NCBI GenBank assembly: GCA_045540115.1
Contig: JAZQGR010000066.1
Span: forward strand, 16,580-80,579
Length of the DNA: 64,000 nucleotides
Direction: 5' to 3'
Source of the DNA: Colimorpha_A sp045540115
Lineage (GTDB): Bacteria; Bacillota; Clostridia; Oscillospirales; CAG-272
Positions 24,233-31,395 of this stretch are shown piece by piece. The translations under genes and the position numbers were made by a program. The notes beneath the pieces are model-generated. The model did no database searches. It saw nothing but the letters and a program-made list of their open reading frames with translations, and was not told where the DNA came from. Position 1 is the first letter of the stretch, and every line of letters starts with the position of its first letter.

Positions 24233-25720
24233 ATGGGCAACCTGAAAAACTTTGGCTTCAAGCACAAGGCGGGCATACTTATGCCGATAAGCTCACTTCC
24301 GAATAAATACGGAATCGGCTCCTTCGGCTTCGAAGCGTACAAATTCATCGATTTTCTCACCGAAACAGGTCACAAATGCTGGCAGGTGCTTCCGCTAAAC
24401 CCGACCTCGTACGGCGATAGCCCCTATCAGTCGCCCGCGTCGGGCGCGGGAAACCCGTATTTTATCGATCTTGAAACGCTTTTTTCAAAAGGGCTTTTGA
24501 CAAAGGATGAGCTTTCGGATCAGAAAAACTCCGACAAAAAGGTCAATTACGGTTGGCTGTTTGAAAATCGCTATAAGGCGCTCAGATCGGCATTTTCCCG
24601 CTTCGAGCCGAACGCTGATTACCGCGCGTTTTTGCGCAAAAGCGCCGATTGGGTAGAGAGCTACGCGCTCTTTATGGCGCTGAAGGTCAAAAACAATTAT
24701 GCCTCGTGGACTAATTGGGAGGAAAACGAGCGCGATTACAGATCCGCGCTTGAAAACGCCGCGCTTTACGAGGGCGAAATGGCGTTCTGGAGATGGGTGC
24801 AGTACGAATTTGACTCTCAGTGGCAGGCCTTACGTGCCTACGCAAGAAAAAACGGCGTGAAGATTATCGGCGATATGCCGATATACGTCGCGCACGACAG
24901 CGTCGACGTCTGGGCGTCAAGAGAGCAGTTTTTGCTCGACGAGAATTATAACCCGACGCTCGTAGCGGGAGTTCCGCCCGATGCCTTCTCCGAGAGCGGT
25001 CAGCTCTGGGGAAATCCCATTTATAATTGGGAGAAAATGAAAAACGAGGGCTTTACGTGGTGGCTTGACCGTATCGGCAGAGCCTTTAAGCTCTACGATA
25101 TCGTCCGGATCGACCATTTCCGCGGCTTCGCGGGCTATTATACGATCCCGTTCGGCGACGAAACGGCGGTGAACGGATGGTGGAACGATGCGCCCGGACA
25201 GGAGCTTTTCGATGCGGTGAACGAGAGATTTCCGAACGCAAAGATAATCGCGGAGGACCTCGGCGTAATAACCGATGACGTAAAAAAGCTTCTTAACGAT
25301 AACGGTTTCCCCGGAATGAAGATGCTCCCGTTCGCCTTCTTCGACGAGAACAGCGACTATATCCCGCGCAATTATAAGACCGATAACTGCGTCGTTTATA
25401 CCTCGTCGCACGACAGCGACTGCGCAAGAAGCTGGGTGAATAACCTCCCGAAATACGCGGCGGCGATCTTTAACCGTGAGCGAAAAAGGATCAAGGGCGA
25501 AAGTAACGTTTACAGCGTGATACGACTTGCCTTTGAAAGCAAGGCGAACCTCGCCGTCGTTCAGATGCAGGATTATCTATGCCTGAATAACGAGGAAGGG
25601 CGAATGAATATGCCCTCCACCGCCTCGGGTAACTGGGGCTGGCGAATGTCGCCGCGATATAATACGAAAGCGCTCCGCGAAAAGGTGTCGGCAATGACGA
25701 AGGAGACGAAGAGAAGATAA
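24233..25720 (+). CDS. malQ: 4-alpha-glucanotransferase (GH77)
   Basis: 495 aa, normal length for bacterial amylomaltase. Transfers alpha-1,4-glucan segments between maltodextrins and releases glucose, in the cytoplasm. Landmarks: GILMPISSLPNKYGIGSFG, WQVLPLNPTSYGDSPYQS, nucleophile Asp in YDIVRIDHFRGF, acid/base Glu in IIAEDLGVIT, stabilising Asp in TSSHDSD. Start ATG 24233 follows AAGGAG by 9 bp. It stands alone between repeat regions; no maltose transporter or phosphorylase is adjacent. Confidence 0.96.
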   Translation: MGNLKNFGFKHKAGILMPISSLPNKYGIGSFGFEAYKFIDFLTETGHKCWQVLPLNPTSYGDSPYQSPASGAGNPYFIDLETLFSKGLLTKDELSDQKNSDKKVNYGWLFENRYKALRSAFSRFEPNADYRAFLRKSADWVESYALFMALKVKNNYASWTNWEENERDYRSALENAALYEGEMAFWRWVQYEFDSQWQALRAYARKNGVKIIGDMPIYVAHDSVDVWASREQFLLDENYNPTLVAGVPPDAFSESGQLWGNPIYNWEKMKNEGFTWWLDRIGRAFKLYDIVRIDHFRGFAGYYTIPFGDETAVNGWWNDAPGQELFDAVNERFPNAKIIAEDLGVITDDVKKLLNDNGFPGMKMLPFAFFDENSDYIPRNYKTDNCVVYTSSHDSDCARSWVNNLPKYAAAIFNRERKRIKGESNVYSVIRLAFESKANLAVVQMQDYLCLNNEEGRMNMPSTASGNWGWRMSPRYNTKALREKVSAMTKETKRR

Positions 25721-25735
25721 AAAACAGATGGTGAA

Positions 25736-25948
25736 ATATTGCTATCGCAATATGATATATGCCCTTTGGGCATATTATTGTAAAAAATGATCCGTTGCAT
25801 TTAGCAACGGATCATTTTTATTCCTTAATATTTTCGAAGAAAATATTTCATAGGCGAAGCCTATTTCATACGACGAAGTCGTATTTCACCAATTTGCGAA
25901 GCAAATTGATTTCATTGCAGGTTGAGCTTAGGGATAAGCTCAACCTGC
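25736..25948. repeat. Array of eight consecutive palindromes
   Basis: Eight hairpins follow one another in 213 bp: ATATTGC/GCAATAT (25736-25753), ATATGCCC/GGGCATAT (25757-25775), a 15-bp stem AAAATGATCCGTTGC (25784-25818), AATATTTTC-GAA-GAAAATATT (25827-25847), ATAGGC-GAA-GCCTAT (25850-25864), ATACGAC-GAA-GTCGTAT (25868-25884), AATTTGC-GAA-GCAAATT (25891-25907) and GCAGGTTGAGCTTA-GGGA-complement (25917-25948). Stem sequences differ, but four share the GAA loop and several are joined by TTTCA. No ORF with protein character. The 15-bp stem followed by TTTTT could end malQ transcription; the last could serve the opposing nucleoside hydrolase gene. Confidence 0.85.
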
Positions 25949-25964
25949 TAACGGGTGCTTTTTG

Positions 25965-26873
25965 TTATCTCTCTAAAATTCTCTTTATAAGATCGGTCAT
26001 GAGGTTATCTCTGTCGATGAAGAAGGCGTAGCGGAAATCGGGGCCGTCCGCTTCCTCATAAATGCCGTCATAATTCGGTATATGGAGCTTTTCAAGGCGG
26101 GTGAGCATAAAGCGTTCGTTCTCGTTCATCAGCCAAGCGACGGCGGTAACGTCCCAGATGCAACGCGTCCAAGCGGTGCCGGAGGCATATTTTTCTGCTG
26201 CCTCAATCGTGTGCTCGGCAAGGTAGTTGGCGATCTTGCTCTTGTCCTTGAGCCAATATTCGAGCTCGGGGCGGGAGATCGTGAAGCTGCTGACGACTCC
26301 GTGGCAGGGAAGAAGCACAAGCGGAACTCCGCTTCCCATAACGACTCTTGCCGCAGCGATGTCCTGATTCATATTGAACTCGCGGGTATGCGTAAAGTGG
26401 AGGGCGTGTCCGCCGAGCCATACGACAACGCAGTTTTCGGCGATTTCGGGGTTGAGAAGGATCGCCGATGCCACGTTCGTTATCGCGCCGATCGCGACAA
26501 CGTAAAGCGGATTTTCGGGGGAGTAGTTCTTCGCGCGGGCAGCGAGATCCTTCGCCGCATCGGAGATGACAGGCGTCTTTTCGTCGGGCAAATAACGGTC
26601 AGAGCCGCGGTAAACGTCGCATTTCTCATTCATAAAATCGAGGAGCTTCATTATTTCGTGATAGCTCTTCTCCATTCCGTCGGCGGCGCTGACGGAATTT
26701 GAATTGTGGAAGGGCGCGGCGTAGAGCGCCTTGGTGTTCAATTTTTCCTTGCAGGAAAGAAGATAGGTGATAGCGAACTGGTCGTCTATCTCGTTATACG
26801 CATCGGTGTCGAGGACAACGTCAATGGGACCCGTCGGAACCGACAGGTTTTTGATTCTCTGCTCGTTTGTCAT
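25965..26873 (-). CDS. Nucleoside hydrolase (IunH-type)
   Basis: 302 aa, typical size. Inosine/uridine-preferring nucleoside hydrolase fold; cleaves the N-glycosidic bond of ribonucleosides to base and ribose. The N-terminal calcium-site signature DTDAYNEIDDQFA is intact, as are the central AIGAITNVASAILLNPEIAEN and WLGGHALHF regions. Its start overlaps the end of the kinase-HTH gene by 4 bp, so the two are translationally coupled: this enzyme would release ribose and the upstream PfkB domain could phosphorylate it. The substrate could also be an unusual nucleoside. Confidence 0.9.
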   Translation of the reverse strand: MTNEQRIKNLSVPTGPIDVVLDTDAYNEIDDQFAITYLLSCKEKLNTKALYAAPFHNSNSVSAADGMEKSYHEIMKLLDFMNEKCDVYRGSDRYLPDEKTPVISDAAKDLAARAKNYSPENPLYVVAIGAITNVASAILLNPEIAENCVVVWLGGHALHFTHTREFNMNQDIAAARVVMGSGVPLVLLPCHGVVSSFTISRPELEYWLKDKSKIANYLAEHTIEAAEKYASGTAWTRCIWDVTAVAWLMNENERFMLTRLEKLHIPNYDGIYEEADGPDFRYAFFIDRDNLMTDLIKRILER

Positions 26874-28108
26874 ATAAATTTCTCCTTTTTATGTCTGTAT
26901 TGAAGCGGCGTATCGCCGAATTTTTCCTTGAAGATCGCGCGGAAGAAGCTTCCGTTTTCGTAACCGACTGCGGTTATTACGTCCTTGACTGACATATCGC
27001 TGCGGAGCAGGTAATCTGCCGCCATCCGGCATCTTGCGTCCTGAAGAAGCTCGGAAAAAGACTTGCCTGTCGTCTTTTTGACAAGGGCGCCCGTGTAGAT
27101 CACGGAATAGCTGAGAATTGACGCAAGCTCGGAAAGAGAGGCGTTTTTAACGTTGCTCTCGATATATTCCATGATCTGTTTGCGGATCAGCTCGCTTTTT
27201 CTGTCGGCTTCTCCGCTTTTGAGGGAGCCGAGCTTAAAAAGAACCTCGTCCTTGATCGGTATCGACGGCGCGGCGCCCATTTTTGAGACGGTGATTGCCG
27301 CCGCCGCACTTGCAAGCTTGAGGTTTTGAGCGATGTCGATACCGCTATGAATGCCGGCGACGAAGTAGCCCGTGAAGGTGTCGCCTGCCGCAGTAGTGTC
27401 GACAACGTCGGTTTTGAAGGCGTATTGACGGTAGCGCGTGCCGTTATCAAGATAAATACAGCCCTTTGAGCCGAGCGTGAGAATGACCTTCAGAGATGGA
27501 TAATTGGCTTCAAAGTAGGAAAGCGAAGCCTCGGGATCGTCGCTACCTGAAAATTCCGCCGCCTCAACCTCGTTGAGAAGCACGTAGGAGAGCTTGGAAA
27601 GATCGAGTCTTTTGATCTCGTCGGTGAAGGGAGAGGGGTTGAACACGATGCGCATTTTCTTTTCGTATGCGCGGTCGATAATGTACGGCACCGAGCTTAT
27701 CTCGTTCTGAAGAAGTATAATATCGCCCTCGGAAAAGTCGGTAAGCACCGAGTCGACAAAGTCCTCAGTCACCATTTCGTTTGATCCCCCGTAAAGGAAG
27801 ATCGAATTTTCACCCTTGCTCGATACCTGAATGATGGCATGACCGTTTTTGCCCTCGACTGTCTTGATATAGGAGAGGTCAACGCCGCTTTTTTCAAGCA
27901 GATCGGTCAGCATTTTGCCGTCCTCGCCGATACAGCCCGCGTGGTATACCTTTGCGCCTGCGCGTGCGATGGCAATTGATTGATTAAGACCTTTACCGCC
28001 CTCAAAGGTCTCGAGCTTGTAGGTCGAGAGCGTCTCTCCAACGCGGACGATGTGGTCCATAGAGTAAACGTAGTCAATATTGCAGGATCCGAAATTCAGA
28101 ATTTTCAT
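26870..28108 (-). CDS. Ribokinase-like PfkB kinase fused to AraC-type DNA-binding domain
   Basis: 412 aa in one uninterrupted frame. Residues about 1-300 are a PfkB sugar kinase close to ribokinase: FEGGKGLNQSIAIARAGAK (substrate loop), GENSIFLYGGSNE, and DTTAAGDTFTGYF with the catalytic Asp, the AAGD form being typical of RbsK. Residues about 305-412 are an AraC/XylS double HTH: YIESNVKNASLSELASIL..SVIYTGALVKKTTGKSFSELL and SVKDVITAVGYENGSFFRAIFKEKFG, ending PLQYR. Kinase and regulator in one chain suggests a protein that senses its substrate (ribose or a nucleoside sugar) in the kinase pocket and controls transcription. First gene of an operon with the nucleoside hydrolase; promoter and palindrome lie just upstream. 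Confidence 0.9.
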   Translation of the reverse strand: MKILNFGSCNIDYVYSMDHIVRVGETLSTYKLETFEGGKGLNQSIAIARAGAKVYHAGCIGEDGKMLTDLLEKSGVDLSYIKTVEGKNGHAIIQVSSKGENSIFLYGGSNEMVTEDFVDSVLTDFSEGDIILLQNEISSVPYIIDRAYEKKMRIVFNPSPFTDEIKRLDLSKLSYVLLNEVEAAEFSGSDDPEASLSYFEANYPSLKVILTLGSKGCIYLDNGTRYRQYAFKTDVVDTTAAGDTFTGYFVAGIHSGIDIAQNLKLASAAAAITVSKMGAAPSIPIKDEVLFKLGSLKSGEADRKSELIRKQIMEYIESNVKNASLSELASILSYSVIYTGALVKKTTGKSFSELLQDARCRMAADYLLRSDMSVKDVITAVGYENGSFFRAIFKEKFGDTPLQYRHKKEKFI

Positions 28109-28130
28109 CGACTATACCTCCGTTGATTTC

Positions 28131-28159
28131 ATTATAACACGCTTTTCGTCTCTTAACAA
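28131..28159 (-). promoter_or_regulatory. Promoter of the kinase-HTH/nucleoside hydrolase operon
   Basis: Read on the minus strand: TTGTTA (plus-strand 28154-28159), 17-bp spacer, TATAAT (28131-28136), then GGAGG before the ATG at 28108. Confidence 0.8.
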
Positions 28160-28188
28160 GGTCTTTTTGCAACCAAAAAGAGACGAAA
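28144..28188. promoter_or_regulatory. Candidate operator: 11-bp inverted repeat
   Basis: TTTCGTCTCTT (28144-28154), 23-bp gap, AAGAGACGAAA (28178-28188), perfect. One half lies in the spacer and abuts the -35 box of the leftward promoter, the other sits just upstream of it. Half-site separation of about three helical turns suits a dimeric regulator; the AraC-type domain encoded by this operon is the obvious candidate. Inference only. Confidence 0.55.
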
Positions 28189-28278
28189 TGCAAGAATTTT
28201 ATGCGCGCGTCCTTGTCTGGGCTCGATATATTGCCGCTGCGACAATTTTAAAATATTCCAAAATAAATATCTGTAAAC

Positions 28279-28295
28279 TTGTTGACAATTCAACA
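28279..28295. promoter_or_regulatory. Candidate MarR operator 1
   Basis: TTGTTGA-CAAT-TCAACA palindrome overlapping the -35 box (28282-28287) of the MarR-GT8 promoter. Same sequence family as operator 2, 41 bp away. Confidence 0.7.
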
Positions 28296-28310
28296 GGTCT
28301 GTGTTATAAT
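28282..28310 (+). promoter_or_regulatory. Promoter of the MarR-GT8 operon
   Basis: TTGACA (28282-28287), 17-bp spacer, TATAAT (28305-28310): perfect consensus, placed between the two palindromic operators. Confidence 0.9.
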
Positions 28311-28319
28311 TTTCCCGGC

Positions 28320-28337
28320 TTGTTGAAAAATCAACAA
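28320..28337. promoter_or_regulatory. Candidate MarR operator 2
   Basis: TTGTTGA-AAAA-TCAACAA, perfect 7-bp arms, just downstream of the expected transcription start. Together with operator 1 it flanks the promoter, the classical layout for MarR-type autorepression. Confidence 0.7.
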
Positions 28338-28352
28338 TTACAGGGAGCAGAA

Positions 28353-29753
28353 ATGAAAGAAAGATTTGAAACCTTTTCGGTGCTGATAAACCGCATAAGA
28401 CGAAATATGCGCAGAATAAAGATTCGCGAAATGGAAGAATACGGACTCCGAAGCGCGCACATGTCCTGCCTATACCTCCTCTACTCTGAGGATAACCTTA
28501 CCGCAACCGAGCTTTGCGAGCGTTGCGAGGAGGATAAGGCGACGGTATCGCGTGCGATCGAGCATCTCGAAGAGAACGGCTTCATTACCTGCAAATCCCG
28601 AAAGGCAAAAAGATATAAGTGCCCCATCGCCCTTACGAAAATGGGCAAAAAGGTCGGAAAACAGATCGCAGAAAAGCTTGACCGTGTTATCGATCAGATG
28701 TGCGAAGGTCTTTCCGAAGACGAGCGGGACACGTTCTACCGCGCCCTTTCCAAGGTCAGCGACAATCTTCAGTCAATTGCCGATACAAGTTTAACAAGAG
28801 GTAATGAAATGTCAACTAACGAAAATGAAACTAAAAACGGAATTATTCCGATATTCTTCTCCACCGACGATAACTACATACCCTTCCTCGACGTAGCGAT
28901 CCGTTCCCTGATAAAAAACGCGTCGAAGGAATACTCCTACAAATTGATCGTTCTCAACACGGGACTCAATCCCGAAAACGTCGCAAAGGTGATGCAGAAC
29001 GTTCAGCCCGGATTTATTGACATTGAATTTGTTGACATCTCGGAGCAGCTTGAGGATATCAAGGCAAAGCTCAAAGATGTATACCATTTCTCGATAGTTA
29101 CCTATTACCGTCTTTTTATCGCGTCCCTTTTCCCTCAGTACGATAAGGCGCTTTACCTTGACTGCGACCTCGTCGTTACCGGCGACATCTCGGAGCTTTA
29201 CAGCTTCGAGCTTGACGACAACATCCTCGGCGCTTGTCCCGAGGAGTTTGTGCAGAATACTCCCGAGTTCCGCCTCTACGCGAAGATGGCGCTCGGCGTT
29301 GATCCGGATACCTACGTAAACGCGGGCGTTCTCGTTATGAATCTCGCTCAGTTCAGAAAGAACAAGATCGAAAAGAAGTTCATCAAGCTTATTACCAAAT
29401 ACGATTTCGATCTTCTCGATCCCGATCAAGCATATCTTAACTACCTCTGCCGCGACAAGATCCTTGTTCTCCCGAACGGTTGGAATAAGGAGCCCTTCGA
29501 TATTCCCTGTGAGGGAAACAAAAACATCGTTCACTACGCCCTTTACAAGAAGCCATGGCAGTACGAGGATACTCCCGACGGTGAATACTTCTGGGAATAT
29601 GCGAAAGACTCCTCCTTCTACGATGTAATCCTCGAAAGAAAAGCAGCCTTTACCGATGAAGAAAAAGCGGCAAAGGAAGAGGCGGGAAGTGAGATCCTTG
29701 AGCACGCGCTCAAGATCGTCGAATCTGACGAAACGTTTTTGAAGAAGCTTTGA
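28353..29753 (+). CDS. MarR-type regulator fused to GT8 glycosyltransferase
   Basis: 466 aa from ATG 28353 (AGGGAG upstream). Residues about 1-150 are a MarR winged-helix domain: long N-terminal helix, LTATELCERCEEDKATVSRA (recognition helix), HLEENGFITCKSRKAKRYKC wing. Residues about 153-466 are a GT8 glycosyltransferase: IPIFFSTDDNYIPFL, DKALYLDCDLVV with the DxD motif, NAGVLVMNL, DQAYLNYLC, LPNGWN and IVHYALYKKPW. No stop separates them. An ATG at 28809 with AAGAGGT 6 bp upstream could also give a free 314-aa GT8 enzyme. It heads an operon with PlsC- and CrtO-like genes, so the sugar acceptor is probably a lipid. Two palindromes at the promoter suggest autoregulation. Confidence 0.88.
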   Translation: MKERFETFSVLINRIRRNMRRIKIREMEEYGLRSAHMSCLYLLYSEDNLTATELCERCEEDKATVSRAIEHLEENGFITCKSRKAKRYKCPIALTKMGKKVGKQIAEKLDRVIDQMCEGLSEDERDTFYRALSKVSDNLQSIADTSLTRGNEMSTNENETKNGIIPIFFSTDDNYIPFLDVAIRSLIKNASKEYSYKLIVLNTGLNPENVAKVMQNVQPGFIDIEFVDISEQLEDIKAKLKDVYHFSIVTYYRLFIASLFPQYDKALYLDCDLVVTGDISELYSFELDDNILGACPEEFVQNTPEFRLYAKMALGVDPDTYVNAGVLVMNLAQFRKNKIEKKFIKLITKYDFDLLDPDQAYLNYLCRDKILVLPNGWNKEPFDIPCEGNKNIVHYALYKKPWQYEDTPDGEYFWEYAKDSSFYDVILERKAAFTDEEKAAKEEAGSEILEHALKIVESDETFLKKL

Positions 29754-29762
29754 GGTGAATAA

Positions 29763-30593
29763 GTGGAAAAGTCAGAACATAAGTTAGAGCTGCTTCGCCG
29801 AATCGCCGAGCTTGAAAAAAAGGAGCTCTGGCACCTCGACGTCGAGGACGATCCCGAGACCTACCCCCTCATGCCCGATCAGATCGATTACCTCAATGAA
29901 AAGCTTATAAATAAGATAAAGAATAAAATTGCAAACAAGGCGGGCTCGAAGTTCTTCGACAAGATGATTGCAGACGGTCAACTCGTTATAAAGGAAGTCA
30001 AGGGAATCGAGAATTTTACTGCCGTTGAGGGCGGTAAGCTCGTAACCTGTAACCATTTCAGCGTCGGTGACAACTACGCGGTATGGGTCGCGCTCCGCGA
30101 CTATATGGGCGGAAAGCTTCTTTACAAGGTTATTCGCGAGGGTAATTACACGAACCCTCCGAAGCCCTTTGGACTATTCATGCGCCACTGTAACACCCTT
30201 CCCCTCTCAAGCCAGCTTTCGACGATGAAGAAGTTCTCGAAGGCGGTAAAGGTTCTTCTTTCGCGCGGCGAAACGATACTCATTTATCCCGAGCAGTCGA
30301 TGTGGTGGAATTATCGCAAGCCCAAGCCGATGCAGGACGGCGCGTTCGCGCTCGCGGTCCGCAACAATACGCCGATCGTTCCGATATTTATCACGATGAC
30401 CGACAGCGAAACCATCGACGGCGACGGTTTCCCAGTTCAGGAATACACGATCAACATTCTCCCTGCGATCTATCCCGACAAGTCGCTCCCGTCAGGCGAG
30501 CGCAAGGATAAGATGAAGCGCGAGAATTACGAGGCGTGGGTAAAGGTCTACGAGGAGTTTTACCAAAAGCCCCTCGTTTACGGTGAAGAATAA
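29763..30593 (+). CDS. PlsC-like 1-acyl-glycerol-phosphate acyltransferase family protein
   Basis: 276 aa from GTG 29763 (GAGGTGAAT upstream, 9 bp after the MarR-GT8 stop). The HX4D acyltransferase motif is present as NHFSVGD, with block III in LIYPEQSMWW and the block IV-type TPIVPIFITMTD. Family members transfer fatty acyl chains to lysophosphatidate or other lipid/sugar acceptors at the membrane. The PEQS in place of the usual PEGT hints at an acceptor other than lysophosphatidate. Being between a GT8 and a CrtO-like gene, it probably acylates a glycolipid intermediate. Confidence 0.85.
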   Translation: MEKSEHKLELLRRIAELEKKELWHLDVEDDPETYPLMPDQIDYLNEKLINKIKNKIANKAGSKFFDKMIADGQLVIKEVKGIENFTAVEGGKLVTCNHFSVGDNYAVWVALRDYMGGKLLYKVIREGNYTNPPKPFGLFMRHCNTLPLSSQLSTMKKFSKAVKVLLSRGETILIYPEQSMWWNYRKPKPMQDGAFALAVRNNTPIVPIFITMTDSETIDGDGFPVQEYTINILPAIYPDKSLPSGERKDKMKRENYEAWVKVYEEFYQKPLVYGEE

Positions 30594-31174
30594 TGGTGCT
30601 GTATTTTTCCGTTATCGGTATCGCGATGGCGATAATCTTGGTTGTCAACATCGCTTGTCAGACAGCAGCCTGGTACTATATCGTTATTGCGACGGTCTGG
30701 TGTACCGCTCTGCAGTTCGCAATTGACATTTCGATCGCAGGAATCATCAAATTGATGCCTGACGGATGGTTCGGTGTTGATAATCCTCATTACCTCGTGA
30801 CCGACCGCGAAAAAAGATTTTACGGAAAGCTCAAGGTTCGGTATTGGAAGGACTATGTATGGGAGCTCGGCGGAATCGGCGGCTTCAGCAAAAAGGTCTT
30901 GAAGGAGCCCGATAATCCCAAATACATCGAAAAATTTATCATCGAGTGCAACAAGGGCGTCCTTACCCACCGTCTTTCCTACCCTGCAGGATTTCTTGCG
31001 ATGCTGACGCTTCCCAATATCTGCTCGCTTACTATTGCGCTTCCCGTTTCCGTCGTTAATCTCTTTTTAAATATACTTCCGACGCTTGCGCTTCGCTACA
31101 ATACCCCGATGCTCAAGGCGGTGCTTGCGAGAATGAGAAAAAAGGAAGCAAGAGAAAAAAACACAGTAATTTAA
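30593..31174 (+). CDS. CrtO-like membrane acyltransferase family protein
   Basis: 193 aa with two N-terminal membrane segments (about 4-22 and 27-52) and two near the C-terminus (about 134-170). The soluble centre, KLKVRYWKDYVWELGG followed by KKVLKEPDNPKYIEKFI and ECNKGVLTHRL, resembles the core of the glycosyl-4,4'-diaponeurosporenoate acyltransferase (CrtO) family, which acylates a sugar on a membrane glycolipid. No carotenoid genes are present, so another glycolipid is expected. The ATG overlaps the upstream stop (TAATG); last gene of the operon. Confidence 0.65.
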   Translation: MVLYFSVIGIAMAIILVVNIACQTAAWYYIVIATVWCTALQFAIDISIAGIIKLMPDGWFGVDNPHYLVTDREKRFYGKLKVRYWKDYVWELGGIGGFSKKVLKEPDNPKYIEKFIIECNKGVLTHRLSYPAGFLAMLTLPNICSLTIALPVSVVNLFLNILPTLALRYNTPMLKAVLARMRKKEAREKNTVI

Positions 31175-31196
31175 GCCACCCGTTCGGGTGGCTTTT
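31173..31196 (+). terminator. Terminator of the MarR-GT8 operon
   Basis: AAGCCACCCG-TT-CGGGTGGCTTTT stem-loop. Confidence 0.88.
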
Positions 31197-31301
31197 CGTT
31201 TTTGGGAAAGCTGACGACGTTCCCCGTTTCATCGGTAGGGGAGGGGCAACCCCGAACCCGCGCGATGTAGCAAATTCAAGCAACGAATTTCGGCAAAGTA
31301 A

Positions 31302-31329
31302 TTGACTTTTAGCCTTGTTATGTTATAAT
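31302..31329 (+). promoter_or_regulatory. Promoter of the propeller-protein pair
   Basis: TTGACT (31302-31307), 16-bp spacer, TATAAT (31324-31329). Confidence 0.75.
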
Positions 31330-31395
31330 TAAATTGACGCAGATCATACCACACAAAACATAATAGCAAGCAAGATTGATTGAGGAGTAATCAAT

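Noticed and set aside
25736..25948. CRISPR array
   Set aside because: The palindromes have different sequences and no equal repeats separated by unique spacers, and no cas gene is present.
28080..28352. N-terminal extension of the MarR-GT8 frame
   Set aside because: It covers the promoter and both operators and overlaps the divergent gene; ATG 28353 has an SD and begins the MarR helix.
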